This document shows positions 16,961 to 27,295 of a stretch of DNA of 64,000 nt, one piece after another (the stretch's first letter is position 1; each line of letters begins with the position of its first letter). Location: positions 1,674,001-1,738,000 of the forward strand of contig CAVSZZ010000002.1 in assembly GCA_963732595.1 (NCBI GenBank). Reading direction: 5' to 3'. The stretch comes from JAFGXF01 sp963732595 (GTDB lineage Bacteria > Chloroflexota > Anaerolineae > Anaerolineales > Anaerolineaceae). Position numbers and translations under genes: made by a program. A model generated the notes under the pieces. That model was not told where the DNA came from and ran no database searches. It worked only from the letters and a program-made list of their open reading frames with translations.

Positions 16961-17173
16961 ATGAACTGCACCTGCTTGAACTGCAAGTCTCGGCATACCT
17001 GCTCGAAACCTCACTGGCAGCCGCAGATCTGCCCGCCGGGGAGGCTGGCCTCGATCCGGGATCGCTTCTGTGGCCGCATCTTCGACCTGCAGGACCTGAG
17101 GGTCGCCATCGATGAAGTCCAGGCTCAAACACCTGACCACACCGGGGCATCAATCGTTGAGGTAACTCCATGA
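16961..17173 (+). CDS. Small cysteine-rich hypothetical protein
   Basis: This 70-residue frame has four cysteines near its start (MNCTCLNCKSRHTCSKP) and a fifth and sixth further on (QICPPG, RFCGRIFDL). The C-x-C-x-x-C spacing suggests a metal site. GAG lies just before the ATG. Its stop codon overlaps the next ATG as ATGA. A different frame of the same DNA (16885-17115) is also open, so coding is plausible but not certain. Confidence 0.4.
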   Translation: MNCTCLNCKSRHTCSKPHWQPQICPPGRLASIRDRFCGRIFDLQDLRVAIDEVQAQTPDHTGASIVEVTP

Positions 17174-17407
17174 AGGAAGAATCGTATCTTTCACTTGCTG
17201 CCCGGCAGATTGTGTATTCCGATCGATCAATTGTGGGATTACCAGGAAGGCCGGGATGGCATCGCCTTCCGCACCTCTGATGGATACCGGCACCGGTTCT
17301 CGTTCATGGAATTGGAGTCTGAACACACTGGATTGCCCCGAAATCAAAGCCGATTAGCACCCCCGTTTGCTTGCGACTGTTCTGATGCGGGGAGAACAGA
17401 TAACTGA
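17170..17407 (+). pseudogene. Small hypothetical protein, one frameshift
   Basis: GAGGT lies 6 nt before ATG 17170. The frame begins MKEESYLSLAAR and should shift near 17208 to continue as RLCIPIDQLWDYQEGRDGIA and FRTSDGYRHRFSFMELE. The joined protein has about 78 residues with alternating charged and aromatic residues, typical of real coding. Not recognised. Overlaps the preceding frame by ATGA. Confidence 0.4.
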
Positions 17408-17413
17408 ATTCGA

Positions 17414-18312
17414 TCAATTCGGTGAAGCTGATACGAACCGGAAATGCCCCGGGATTTGACCCATCAGCCTGCCATCCGCTCCGGATAAGTATCTTTTCTC
17501 GATCTGTTTGTTATCCAGGTGTTCGACCAGCTTCAAGCCCTGCGCTGACAGGAACTGGCTTATCTTTCCTTCTCCAATTGAAAACCGCAGCCCTTCATTC
17601 GCATGGGCTCGCTGCATGGATTGAACGAATTCTTTGGAGCCGTAATACTCCCCAATGTTTTTTTCGGTGATCGTGATTGCGTAGTCGAATGCGATCAAGC
17701 TGTTCCTGTTGGCCGAACGGCTGAAGAATGCCAGGGTTCCATCCACGGCGGCCGGATCGAGATAGTAGCTGACTCCCTCCCAGAGAAACAGTGTTTTTTG
17801 ATGCCTCAGCCAACCTGCTTTTTGAGGGTGTCCATCAAAGGATCCTGGTTGAAATTAATAGGAACAAAGGTCACCTGCTTGGGGATCTCGATCCTGGCCT
17901 TCTTCAGGCAGGCCTTTTTTCGTTTCTGTGTCGGGGTTGCATCCAGCTCGAAAACCTTCGTATCCTGCAGCAGGCGGGTAAAGCGGTAAGCCCGGGAGTC
18001 ATAACCGGCACCCAGCAGCACGATCTGCGGGATCTTCTCCTTCAAGCCAGTTAGGAATAGGTCGTCGAACCAGATCGTCCTGGCGATGAGATATTCGGTC
18101 ATGCCCGGGAAGGCCGCATCCAGTTTGGCCAGGGTATTTTTCCGGATCTTGCTGAACTTTAAAAAGAACCTGAACTGGGGTGGGAGGAAATGGATCGCCA
18201 GGTGATCCACTCCAAAACGACAGTCGGGATATTGCAAGATGGCGAGCGCTCTTCGCAGCGCGGTAAACAGTGCTGTCTGGGATGGTTTTCGTTCGACACT
18301 CGTATCGGTCAT
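17414..18312 (-). pseudogene. SAM-dependent methyltransferase, LCM/TIGR00027-like, one frameshift
   Basis: Joined, the two frames give about 299 residues. The first holds the SAM-binding motif VLLGAGYDSRAYRF, characteristic of leucine carboxyl methyltransferase-type enzymes, and FELDATPTQ. The second continues WLRHQKTLFLWEGVSYYLD. The break lies at a run of five A (minus strand, near 17808); with six A the frame reads DTLKKAGWLRHQK and is intact. That makes a homopolymer error likely. The start at 18312 has AAAGG upstream. It lies 28 nt after the DinB-like gene on the same strand, so the two probably share a transcript. Methyl acceptor unknown. Confidence 0.78.
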
Positions 18313-18340
18313 TTTCAAACCTTTCGGTGGCACAACGGGC

Positions 18341-18842
18341 TTACTTTTTTATCGCAGCCAACACTTTCTCGTAATGCTCCTGGTGGTGCTCATAAGACCC
18401 GATCAGCACGTCCAGGGGTGAGTAACCGTGGAGCCAGGCGAAGCGCTCCTTGTCCAACAGGTCTCTTCTCGATGATGGGTTCGGCGGATTTTAACATCTG
18501 CAGGTAACCCTCCCGCCAGTTCTGATGCACTTGCGGCCACGGTTTGGTGTGGTTGTTCTGATAGATCCACGCGTTGGTACGGTCCACGTCCTCCTCCCAG
18601 TCACCCGGGAGTTCCGCCAACCAGGCAGGGTATTCAGGCTCGCGGTTGAGGGAGGCCGCCTGCAGGCGGGCGATGGAGACCTGCTGCCAGCCCCACAGAT
18701 GCGCGACCACGTCCTGGATCGACCAGTCCAGGTCAAATTGGGGGGTGGTGATCTGGGATTCAGTGAGGTTGAGGAGCAGCTCCTCCCAGCGTTGGGCTTG
18801 CTCGCGCAGTGCGGCCAGGATGTGGGATTTCAGGGTCATCAT
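18341..18842 (-). pseudogene. DinB/ClbS-like four-helix protein, one frameshift
   Basis: The first frame starts at 18842 (or the adjacent ATG at 18839) and reads TLKSHILAALREQ, DLDWSIQDVVAHLWGWQQ and NWREGYLQML. After a one-base shift near 18467 it continues DLLDKERFAWLHGYSPLDVL and YEHHQEHYEKVLAAIKK, stopping at 18341. The joined length of about 166 residues and the spaced histidines (VAHLWGW, YEHHQEHY) fit the DinB-like superfamily, whose members bind a metal and act in thiol-dependent or hydrolase reactions. Most like the ClbS/DfsB branch. The partner downstream is a methyltransferase. Confidence 0.7.
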
Positions 18843-19025
18843 TATATAACGGAGCGAGATTGTTAGGGCGGTGCAGCGCGTCCAAGGACGCTATGCGTCC
18901 ACAGGGCTCAAAGTGCACACCCCAGGAAGAACCGTTATTTCTTGATCATCGCTAAACGATGAAATTTCCTTAATCAAGATCGGAATTCGCTCGCTAAACC
19001 CTGAAAAACTCTCATGCAATCCTAA

Positions 19026-19053
19026 TTCACTTAAAATCACCATTGCATATAAT
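19026..19053 (+). promoter_or_regulatory. Promoter of the DegV gene
   Basis: TTCACT (19026-19031), 16-bp spacer, TATAAT (19048-19053). The start codon is at 19135, so the 5' UTR is about 75 nt and includes a small ATTTTCC/GGAAAAT hairpin. Confidence 0.55.
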
Positions 19054-19134
19054 GGAATTATTCATTCACCGGGGAACCAGGCTGCCTCATCGCTTAGTGA
19101 TCTATTTTCCGGAAAATATAGAGAGAGAGACTCC

Positions 19135-19995
19135 ATGAAAATTGTGACCGATTGCGCGGCAGACCTGCCGGCAGAAGAACTTGAATCCCTGGGTATTACC
19201 CAGGCACCGCTTTATATTAATTTCCCCGATGGCGAAGTCAGCGCCCTGGATCTAACCCCGGATGAATTCTACGACCGACTGGCAGCCATGCACCCGGAGA
19301 TCCCTTCCACGGCTCAGCCTTCCAGCGGTGTATTCTCCAACATCTATAACAAGTTGGCCGAAAAAGGCAAGGAGATCCTGTCGATCCATATCTCCTCCGG
19401 TCTTTCCGGGACGATCAATTCCGCCCGGTTGGGCGGCGAGGAAGCCATGGGAGCCAATGTCAGCGTTTGGGACACAATGACCCTCTCGGGCGGCGAGCGC
19501 TTCCAGGTGCTGGCAGCTGCCAAAGCCGCCAGGGCTGGCTGGAGTCTCAAAGCAATCCTGGAACGATTGGACTTGCTGCGCAAGAACACCGAGGTGGTTT
19601 ATACACTTGATACCCTGGAGTACCTGGCCAAAGGCGGGCGCATCGGGCGCGTACAGGCACTGGCCGGCATGCTGCTCAAGATCAAACCGGTCATCACGGT
19701 CGATCACGATGACGGAAAATACACCACCGTTTCAAAAGGCCGCACCATCAACCAGAGCCTGGAGATGATCGCTGATTACCTGCATAAGAAATCCGGCGAC
19801 GAACCTCAGTGGGTGACAGTCCTGCATGGTAAATTCGACGAATCGGCTGAAGCGCTTTCCGAGATCCTTAAAAAGAAGCTGAATATCTCCAAGCTGGAAG
19901 TGATGCGCATCAGCCCTGTGCTGGGCGTTCATACCGGCCCGGGCATCGTCGGTGCAGCCATCGTCCCGATGAGACTGATGGCGGATCTGAAATAA
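19135..19995 (+). CDS. DegV family fatty-acid-binding protein
   Basis: The 286-residue protein is full length for DegV. The N-terminal KIVTDCAADLP, the central HISSGLSGT and the hallmark TLDTLEYLAKGGRIGR are all present. DegV/FakB proteins hold a fatty acid in a deep pocket and, where FakA is present, present it for phosphorylation and entry into phospholipid synthesis. No FakA is visible in this window, so the partner must be elsewhere or absent. Own promoter upstream and a strong hairpin terminator downstream, shared with the convergent MATE gene. Confidence 0.92.
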   Translation: MKIVTDCAADLPAEELESLGITQAPLYINFPDGEVSALDLTPDEFYDRLAAMHPEIPSTAQPSSGVFSNIYNKLAEKGKEILSIHISSGLSGTINSARLGGEEAMGANVSVWDTMTLSGGERFQVLAAAKAARAGWSLKAILERLDLLRKNTEVVYTLDTLEYLAKGGRIGRVQALAGMLLKIKPVITVDHDDGKYTTVSKGRTINQSLEMIADYLHKKSGDEPQWVTVLHGKFDESAEALSEILKKKLNISKLEVMRISPVLGVHTGPGIVGAAIVPMRLMADLK

Positions 19996-20012
19996 ACGTT
20001 TCCACATAAACC

Positions 20013-20043
20013 AAAAAACAACCCCGGACGGGGTTGTTTTTTT
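20013..20043. terminator. Bidirectional terminator between DegV and MATE genes
   Basis: Arms AACAACCCC and GGGGTTGTT around GGAC or GTCC, with A-tract on one side and a run of eight T on the other. It serves both convergent genes and touches the last codon of the MATE gene. Confidence 0.9.
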
Positions 20044-21476
20044 ACCCGGTACTGGTGACCGGTTTAAGGGTGTGAGTCAGGTTATGGATCCACTTGCGGG
20101 AGAAGAAGCGGATCAGCCCAAGGCAGCATTTGGTGACTTCCTCGCTCATCGCCAGTAAGTAAACCCAGTGGACCGGTAAATGGAAAACGAAAACTCCCAT
20201 CGCAGCCAGGGGCACGCCCACGATCCAGATGATGAAACCATCCAGGAACAGCGAGAAACGCGTGTCACCACCTGCTCGTAGGACACCCAGCACGATGGTC
20301 GCGTTCATGGCGCGCACCCACAGGATCAAACCGAAGATGGTCAACAAACGATGCGCATTGGCGATGACAACCGGGGATACATTGAATAAGCCCAGGATCG
20401 CATCACCACCCAGCAGCGCCACACCCCCCACCAACACACCCATGCTCCCCGCCATCCCCAGAGACCGGCCGGCGGTCAGATAAGCCTCGCTCTCCTCCCC
20501 GCGCCCGATGCGGTGGCCAACCATCACAGCTGTGGACAGACTGATGCCGTTCATAAAAGCCCAGGCAAGGTTTTCGATCGTACTGAGCATGTTCACGGCG
20601 GCGATGGATTCGGTGCCGATGTGTGCATAGAGGGCGTTATAGGTGGTGATCCCAAGAGACCACAATACCTCATTCAGCGCGACCGGCAGGACCGGTTTCA
20701 ACACCCGCAGGATGAACGATCCGTCGAAGTCGAGGATCTCCTTCAAACGGGCGGCCACCGGAGAGCGGGTCAGATAGGTGGCGGTCACAATCCCGGCGCA
20801 TTCCAGTGCGCGGCTGATCACGATGGCAATTGCTGCGCCGGTCACACCCATGGCCGGCAGTCCAAGTTTGCCAAAGATCAGGCACCAGGACAGCAGCGTA
20901 TTCAATACCAGCGCCAGTGAGCTGACGAACATCGGTAAGCGCACGTTGCCGATGCTGCGCAGCACGGTTGAGTAGCCGACGGTGACCGCAAAGAATAGAA
21001 ATGAAAAGCCATAGATGCGCAGGTAAGCGCTGCCCACCTTAACGACTGCGGGGTCAGTCGAATAGAGCGCCATGACCTGGGTCTGGGAAGATCTCTGCCA
21101 GAAGGAAGAAGAAGCCACCTGCCAGCAAGGCCAGCACCAGGGTCAGGCCCAGCACGCGGTGGATGTTATGCGTGTCTCTTTTGCCCCACAACTGCGCGGT
21201 GAAAATGGCCGATCCGCTGGCGATACCAAAAACCGCAAGGGTTAACAGGAAAAACATCTGGCCGGCCAGGCCGACGGCCGCGACCGCTGTCTCGCCTTTC
21301 TGGCCGATCATGACCGTCCCGATCATGTTCAATGCAGCGGCGGCCAGCCCCTGCAGGATGATGGGGGTCGCCAGTTTGGAGAGTTCGCGGAAATAGGCGC
21401 GGTCGTACCCGAAACGAATATTTTGATCCGCTTCGGTTTTTGATATGGCCGCTTGTTTTAATGTTGGTGTTTTCAT
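20042..21476 (-). pseudogene. MATE family efflux transporter, one frameshift
   Basis: Two frames join into about 478 residues with about 12 TM segments, normal for MATE proteins, which exchange cationic drugs or metabolites for Na+ or H+. N-terminal part: ELSKLATPIILQGLAAAALN and GQKGETAVAAVGLAGQ, typical of MATE repeat 1. C-terminal part: MLSTIENLAWAFMNGIS and VMVGHRIGRGEESEAY, matching repeat 2. The break is at TTCCCAGACC near 21070; with two C in place of three the frame reads AEIFQTQVMAL, so an overcalled C is a simple explanation. The start at 21476 is chosen over the upstream 21596, which lies inside a hairpin repeat. Confidence 0.82.
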
Positions 21477-21525
21477 TCGGGCAACCAGGCAGGAATTATA
21501 CCTCCGGGTACGCCGACCTTCAGAT

Positions 21526-21592
21526 GCCCTGCGCTCATAGAGCGCAGGGCACCGGAGGGAAGACCCTTCCGAGGTTGCGAAGCAACGGAAGG
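21526..21592. repeat. Tandem hairpin element upstream of the MATE gene
   Basis: First hairpin: GCCCTGCGCT and AGCGCAGGGC, loop 5 nt (21526-21550). Second: CCTTCCG and CGGAAGG with GTTGC/GCAAC inside (21565-21592). The pair resembles a REP-like intergenic element. Confidence 0.6.
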
Positions 21593-21704
21593 ACACACAG
21601 TGCGGTCGAGTACCTCACCCGAGTTCAGGTTGCGGAGGCAAAGAAATGCTCAATTAGGTTCTTAATTACTCAGTCCCGCGTCTTCTTGACCTTTATATAA
21701 TGGT

Positions 21705-21736
21705 AAAAGCCCGGCTGTCAACAGCCGGGCTTTTTT
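21705..21736. terminator. Terminator downstream of the radical SAM gene
   Basis: 14-bp arms AAAAGCCCGGCTGT and ACAGCCGGGCTTTT with a 2-nt loop. It lies 22 nt past the stop codon of the minus-strand gene ending at 21758. Confidence 0.85.
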
Positions 21737-21757
21737 GTTAGGTTATGGAGATGTATT

Positions 21758-23236
21758 TCAGGCGAAGTTCTGGGCGTTCACCTTGCGGAAATGGAAGCCG
21801 TAGATGGCCAGTGTGACCGCCAACGGGAACAGTTTGGGCCTGCGCAACAGCGTCCAGCTTAACAGACGCCAGAATTCCCAGCGTGCCACGCTGCGGATGC
21901 CGAGCTGGTAGATCGATCTGAAGAAGGCCAGAAAGTGCTGGAACTCGAGATGCTGGCGAACCTTGGGTGGATTGTATTCGCGCAGGAAGGTGATCACACG
22001 CTGGGTGTATTCCTTGGGTGCATAAAGGGCGTTCATCAATTGCTGGTAACCCTCACGCAGTTTTTCCTGCCCCATTTTTGGAATGATGTTGGTCGTGCTG
22101 TCGGTATTATCACCCGAGAATTCCTTCACCAGGCGATCCTCCTTGCGCATGCGCTCGAACAGGCGTGTGCCAAAGGGTGCCTGCAGCATACCGACCATGG
22201 CGGTTACGATACCGCTCTTTTGAATGAAGTCGAACTGCTGCTTGAAGATCGAGGGGGAATCGCTGTCAAAGCCAACAATAAAGCCGCCCTGCACCTGCAG
22301 CCCACCGCGTTGCAGCGTTTTAACGCTTTCAACCAGGTCGCGCTTCAGGTTCTGGGTCTTGCCACATTCATCCAGGCTGCCCTCGTTGGGCGTCTCGATA
22401 CCGACGAAGACCGTGTCGAAGCCGGCTTGTGCCATCAGGTCGATCAACACGGGGTCGTCCGCCAAATTGACCGACACCTCGGTGTTGAAGGCCAAGCCAC
22501 GCTTGCCCTTGCGCCATTCGATCAGGGCTGGCAGGATCTCCTCTTTTAGCTGGCGTTTGTTGCCAATGAAGTTGTCATCCACAAAGAAGATATTGCGACG
22601 CCAGCCAGTCTTATACAGGCTGTCCAGTTCGGCGACGATCTGGGGAGCGGTTTTCGTGCGCGGACGGTGGCCTAACAGCGCGGTGATGTTGCAGAAGTCA
22701 CATTGAAACGGGCAGCCGCGTGAGAACTGGATCGGGACTGTGTCGTATTGTTTCAACCTGGCCAGATTCCACATTGGGGGAGGGGTCTGGTGGATATCCG
22801 GGTATTCATCCGTTTTATAGATGTGCTGCGGTTTTCCTTTCGCCAGGTCAGCCAGGAAGAGCGGCAGGGTCAGCTCGCCCTCGTTGAGGACGAAATGATC
22901 CACATCCGGGAAGTTACCAGCTTCCATGGTGAAGAGCGGGCCGCCAGCCACCATCTTGACCCCGGCACGCTTGCAGCGTGTGATCACCTCGCGGGTGGAG
23001 GGGCGCTGGACGATCATGGCGCTGATGAAAGCCATATCGGCCCATGCCAGGTCGGCATCCGTCAGCTTCTGGATGTTCAGATCGACCAGGCGTTTGTCCC
23101 AGCCGCCAGGCAGCATGGATGCCACGGTCAGCAAGCCCAGGGGTGGAGCCCCAGCCTTTTTATGGATGAACTTGAGTGCGTGTTTGAAGCTCCAGAAGGT
23201 GTCGGGGAATTCGGGATAAATGAGAAGAATGTTCAT
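21758..23236 (-). CDS. B12-binding domain radical SAM protein (DUF4070-type)
   Basis: The 492-residue protein starts MNILLIYPEFPDTFWSF and has a Rossmann-like cobalamin-binding domain (about 1-140), the radical SAM cluster motif RGCPFQCDFC (C-x3-C-x2-C) near residue 185, GIETPNEGSLDECGKTQN as in the TIM barrel, and a DUF4070-like C-terminal part. This architecture occurs in hopanoid- and chlorophyll-modifying methylases and related enzymes acting on unreactive carbons; the exact substrate cannot be read. The start at 23236 has AAAGGAC upstream; the in-frame ATG at 23323 does not. It is a single-gene unit with a strong terminator. Confidence 0.88.
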   Translation of the reverse strand: MNILLIYPEFPDTFWSFKHALKFIHKKAGAPPLGLLTVASMLPGGWDKRLVDLNIQKLTDADLAWADMAFISAMIVQRPSTREVITRCKRAGVKMVAGGPLFTMEAGNFPDVDHFVLNEGELTLPLFLADLAKGKPQHIYKTDEYPDIHQTPPPMWNLARLKQYDTVPIQFSRGCPFQCDFCNITALLGHRPRTKTAPQIVAELDSLYKTGWRRNIFFVDDNFIGNKRQLKEEILPALIEWRKGKRGLAFNTEVSVNLADDPVLIDLMAQAGFDTVFVGIETPNEGSLDECGKTQNLKRDLVESVKTLQRGGLQVQGGFIVGFDSDSPSIFKQQFDFIQKSGIVTAMVGMLQAPFGTRLFERMRKEDRLVKEFSGDNTDSTTNIIPKMGQEKLREGYQQLMNALYAPKEYTQRVITFLREYNPPKVRQHLEFQHFLAFFRSIYQLGIRSVARWEFWRLLSWTLLRRPKLFPLAVTLAIYGFHFRKVNAQNFA

Positions 23237-23469
23237 GATAAGTCCTTTAAAAAATATTTGGGATGCGCGGCGATCAGCACCTTCCGGATCGCATGCATCC
23301 CCTGATTGGAATGGTTTGACCAAGTGGTCAAATTTGACTATAGCATATCAAGATGAGAGTATGATTAAGATGCCTGCATCAATAATTTCTGATGATCACC
23401 TCAGGCACTCCTCTGGTGGGATGCCGTGGTATTGAAGCAGGATGCTGAGTGGTCAGGTCATGATAGTTA

Positions 23470-23504
23470 AATCCGCCATCCGGAAAAATACCGGATGGCG
23501 GATT
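23470..23504 (-). terminator. Terminator of the 23520-25112 gene
   Basis: 14-bp perfect arms AATCCGCCATCCGG-type with a 7-nt loop, 16 nt past the stop codon. T-tract on the minus strand is weak. Confidence 0.75.
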
Positions 23505-23519
23505 ATGTGATTTGAGGAC

Positions 23520-25112
23520 TTATTTATATAACAACGTAAGGAAAAATAACTGGTGGCCGTACTCATATGCGCCAATGTCACAGGTTGCCATGGGTGGCTC
23601 ATCAAAATCCGGGCCGTCGACCGGGCGGAACCAGCCGCGCTGGTCGGTCCCCAGGCAGGTATCATTATTTCCTTGATCGATTGCCGGGCTGCCCAGATAC
23701 AGCGCGTGGGTTCGACTGAAACCCCAGGTATAGCTTAATGGTCCGATCAAGGGGTTGGCATGTTGCTGGTCCGTCACTTGCCCGAAACCGCAGGAATCCC
23801 CGCTTTCCAGGTTATATCCGGATGAGATGAGCTGCCCGGTGAAACAATCGCACTCGTGTCCACCACAGCCACCCACGGGCCCATTCAGTGCCACGATCGA
23901 ATTGGTTATCTGGATCGCTCCGGCACCGGCTTTGTAGATCCCATCGCCATAACTTCCGGTACCGTGCTGGTTGTCTGACACGGTGATGTTCTTGAAAACT
24001 GAGGGCCAGACATCCTCTACTGAGTAGATGCCCCCGCCAAATGGAGCCGAATTCCCGCTGATGGTCACGTTTTCAAGCGTTAAACCGATATCGCTGTAGA
24101 TTCCACCACCTTTCTGATCGGGATCTTCATTGTCACCGGCATAACCATCGCTGATCTCCGTCCGGCGGATGGTGAAATGCGGTTCATAAACTGAATTCAC
24201 CGTGACGTAAATATTTCCACCATCCCCAAATTCGGTTAATCCAGCCCGGATGATGCTGTCCTCGATCAGGAAGACATTCGTGCCGGTTGATAAGAAGAGA
24301 TTTCCACCTTCCTGGGTGGATTGGTTTTGATAAATATTGGAGTGTGCAATGGTTGCAGGACCGGTTGCATAGATTCCACCCCCCCGATTAGAAGTCTCAT
24401 TGTAGGAAATGATACTATTCTCAATGCTCAAGGTGGCTATCGCGGCGATCGCACCCCCATACCACCCCGAGCTGTTATCGTAAAAAAGACAATCGCGGAT
24501 GGCGAGATACCCGCTCTCGCTATCAGGCACAGAGGTGATTGCACCACCAGTTGCATCGCTATGGTTGTGAGCCAGGACGACCCGATCCAGGGTCAGGGAT
24601 TCCGTATTGAAAATTGCACCACCACCATAAGCATAGCCTGAATCACCATAGACCAAAGCGACATCCTGGATGGTCACGTTTAAATTTAAAACGTTATTGA
24701 TAATAAAGATGCGGGAATTATTACCGAGGGCACTGATCACCAAATTAAGCCATCCGGTTCCCTGGAGAATCAGATCGCTTTCGATATTCAGGTCCCCTGT
24801 GTCATTATTGTCATCCCCGACTGCTGCAATCGATAATATGATGCCATCCAGATCGTCCTGGAAAGTGATCGTATCCGGCCCCGAGCCGGTTGTGCAGCCG
24901 CCGAAAGCGGTATTCGTGTTGGCGGACTCAATCGCTTCGCGCAGCGAACATCCAGTGCCCGTCCCCGAGGTATTGTATTCATCGGATTCCGTGTTAACCT
25001 GAATGATGTTTTGTGGCGACAGGCTATCAGCAGTGACCGGCTGAAAACCCGCCAGCTCCAGCAGGAGCGTAACCAGAACGAAAGTCCGGATTAATGCAGT
25101 GGAGTGTTTCAT
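23520..25112 (-). CDS. CSLREA domain secreted beta-helix protein
   Basis: The 530-residue protein has a signal peptide (1-28), the canonical family motif GCSLREAIESANTNTAFGGC at about 54-73, then beta-helix repeats with GGGI turns. It ends ATCDIGAYEYG, the choice-of-anchor Q signature, followed by a short hydrophobic tag LFFLTLLYK. GGGAGGG precedes the ATG. First of three tandem paralogs (with 25231-26796 and 27296-28822). Likely exported and kept at the cell surface; ligand unknown. Confidence 0.9.
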   Translation of the reverse strand: MKHSTALIRTFVLVTLLLELAGFQPVTADSLSPQNIIQVNTESDEYNTSGTGTGCSLREAIESANTNTAFGGCTTGSGPDTITFQDDLDGIILSIAAVGDDNNDTGDLNIESDLILQGTGWLNLVISALGNNSRIFIINNVLNLNVTIQDVALVYGDSGYAYGGGAIFNTESLTLDRVVLAHNHSDATGGAITSVPDSESGYLAIRDCLFYDNSSGWYGGAIAAIATLSIENSIISYNETSNRGGGIYATGPATIAHSNIYQNQSTQEGGNLFLSTGTNVFLIEDSIIRAGLTEFGDGGNIYVTVNSVYEPHFTIRRTEISDGYAGDNEDPDQKGGGIYSDIGLTLENVTISGNSAPFGGGIYSVEDVWPSVFKNITVSDNQHGTGSYGDGIYKAGAGAIQITNSIVALNGPVGGCGGHECDCFTGQLISSGYNLESGDSCGFGQVTDQQHANPLIGPLSYTWGFSRTHALYLGSPAIDQGNNDTCLGTDQRGWFRPVDGPDFDEPPMATCDIGAYEYGHQLFFLTLLYK

Positions 25113-25230
25113 CGTTTACCCTCCCGGGTGATGAGTTACCGCTGCAAGGCTGTCTGTGATGGGTCGACGGTGAACTGAATGATAGCACGCTTCAGGTATT
25201 TTTCATGCCTGTGTTTTTACGGGTAGGTAT

Positions 25231-26796
25231 TTATTTATTGATCAGTGGTATGAATGCTCCGGGGGTCAGCGCTTCATAAGCACCGATATCACAGGCAGCC
25301 GTTGCGTCATTATCCCCGTCCACCGGGCGAAGAAAGCCGCGCTGATCCAGATCATAAAAAGGATCAAGATCAACATTACAGAACTCGACAGTTTGTGGTA
25401 TTTTATCGATGAGTTGGCTTCCGAATGGCAGGTGGTGGGTTTGGGTGGGACCGCCGTTATATGCCAGCAGCGGCAGATCAAAACCCACCGGGCTCACGAT
25501 ATTGTTGTCCACGTAACCGGAAAATGTGCAACCGGTGGGATTCCCGATCAGATTGTAATCCTCGGAATTGACCGTGCCGGAAGATACCAAGCAATCAGGC
25601 CCGTTCCCGTAGGTATCGCTGTTACCTGCCAGGATGGACGCACCCAGGATAAAGCTGCCACTACTATAAATACCACCACCAAAAGCGCCAGAGGCACCAT
25701 CCCCGGTATGATTGTCGTAAATGGTCGAATAGCGAATAATGATCGGGGTGGCTGGGAAGGGAGAAATAATGCCGCCGCCATAGCCAGGGTTATGGGTTGG
25801 AGAAGTCGTGGATCCGGAAGTGTTGCCACTGATGGTGCTGTTTACAAGTAACAGGTCTGAGCGGACATCAATTCCACCCCCGCACCCGCCTGCGCCAGAG
25901 TCGCTGGAGCCGGCCGTATTTCCGCTGATGGTTGAGCCCAGGATGGAGGTATCAGAGGTGCTGCTTACGACGATCCCTCCACCCCAACCGCCATTGCAAT
26001 CGAGCTTGGCCGTTTCTGCATCCCCGGCATGGTTACCGGTGATGCTGCTGTTGGTGATCGACAGGTATGTGGTGCTGGCATAGATACCCCCGCCGTCACC
26101 ACCATTCGCGCCACTGGCATCGCCGTTAAAGCCGTTTCCGGCATGGTTGTTACTGATAATGCTGTCGGTGATGGTCAGGGAGCTGACGGAGTAGCTGAAA
26201 ATCCCGCCACCTGCCCCGCCATCATATCCGTCACCGGCGCGGTTGTCTGTGACGATCACATGGTCAAGAGTCAGGGTCCCGCTATTCAGGATACCGCCGC
26301 CGTAATTCTCACCGCCGATATCATTTGGAATCCGCCCTCCGGTTACCGTCAGGTTGGTCATAGTGACAGCTGCTGTATACATAATATCGAAAACCCGATC
26401 CTCAATAATTCCAGTATCGCCCCCTGCGGTGATGATGACAGTTCCGTTTCCCTCCAGTTGTACAGCGGAGAAGATATCCAGATCCCCGCTCACGTTATAA
26501 TCCTCATCATTGCCAGGGATGGCGAGAGTATAGGTACCGGCCGGCAACAGGACGGTGTCGGTTCCTGATCCAGCCTGGCAGCCCCCGAAATCGGTATCTG
26601 TATCGGAAGCTGTGATAGCTTCCCGCAATGAACACCCCGCGCCTGGCCCTGGATCTTCATATTCATCGAGGAATGTATCGACATTGACAATAGTTGCGGA
26701 AGGCAGGCTCTCTGCTGTGTTCGTTGGCATTGCGATCAGAGTGAGGCAAATGGCAACGAAAAAAGTGCCCCGCAATAAATATTGCATAATTTTCAT
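25231..26796 (-). CDS. CSLREA domain secreted beta-helix protein
   Basis: The 521-residue protein has a signal peptide (1-28), GCSLREAITASDTDTDFGGC at about 54-73, a Gly-rich beta-helix in which GGGI recurs about every 35-45 residues, the ending AACDIGAYEA and the C-terminal tag AFIPLINK. AGGAGG stands 5 nt before the ATG. Between this gene and the next copy on the same strand (25112) are 118 nt. Its repeats contain many short direct DNA repeats, a likely site of recombination between the paralogs. Confidence 0.9.
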   Translation of the reverse strand: MKIMQYLLRGTFFVAICLTLIAMPTNTAESLPSATIVNVDTFLDEYEDPGPGAGCSLREAITASDTDTDFGGCQAGSGTDTVLLPAGTYTLAIPGNDEDYNVSGDLDIFSAVQLEGNGTVIITAGGDTGIIEDRVFDIMYTAAVTMTNLTVTGGRIPNDIGGENYGGGILNSGTLTLDHVIVTDNRAGDGYDGGAGGGIFSYSVSSLTITDSIISNNHAGNGFNGDASGANGGDGGGIYASTTYLSITNSSITGNHAGDAETAKLDCNGGWGGGIVVSSTSDTSILGSTISGNTAGSSDSGAGGCGGGIDVRSDLLLVNSTISGNTSGSTTSPTHNPGYGGGIISPFPATPIIIRYSTIYDNHTGDGASGAFGGGIYSSGSFILGASILAGNSDTYGNGPDCLVSSGTVNSEDYNLIGNPTGCTFSGYVDNNIVSPVGFDLPLLAYNGGPTQTHHLPFGSQLIDKIPQTVEFCNVDLDPFYDLDQRGFLRPVDGDNDATAACDIGAYEALTPGAFIPLINK

Positions 26797-27295
26797 TTTG
26801 TCCTCCTGTTCATGTTTTTCCGCTTTGTGTATTATTGATTGAGCTGAGTATGTACGGATGATAGCATGATTAAGGTAATCAGCATATTGTTAATTAATCG
26901 TGAACTGTCTAATTATGAGTGGAAGGAAATTGGTTAACTGCAACTCAAATACAACGACGTCGCAAAACTGGTCCCGCTCTGATCGCCATCCACGATGTGC
27001 CACTTTGCATATTGGTCATGTGCGTAAATCGTGCCACAACCGTTGGTTCCGAATGGGATCTGGGCAGGCGCTGATTGACGGTTGGTAGTGGGGGGGTTTA
27101 TGTCAGACCTTAAAAAAATCCTGGAGAAGGCAGGATGGAGTCACATCGCTTACATAAATTAGACCATCCAGGCAGTGATTCGCATCCTCTCAATCAACAG
27201 TTTATCAGTACTCTTCGTAAAACTGATTTTCTACCGGGTTTATGATCGCATAGGTCCGGTGGCAAATCTAATCAAATTTATGTTTGTGCACTGGG
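26797..27295. other. Gene-free stretch between two CSLREA genes
   Basis: About 500 nt with no supported gene. A short frame at 27102-27164 begins MSDLKKILEKAGW and stops after 20 codons; it may be the start of a lost gene. No terminator or repeat stands out. Confidence 0.5.

Noticed and set aside
18841..18846. TATAAT overlapping the start of the DinB-like gene
   Set aside because: The box overlaps the ATG itself, so it cannot be the promoter for that start codon, and no alternative start is clear.
26900..27088. A 62-codon open frame in the gap between CSLREA genes
   Set aside because: No ribosome site, no hydrophobic pattern, and no family likeness.
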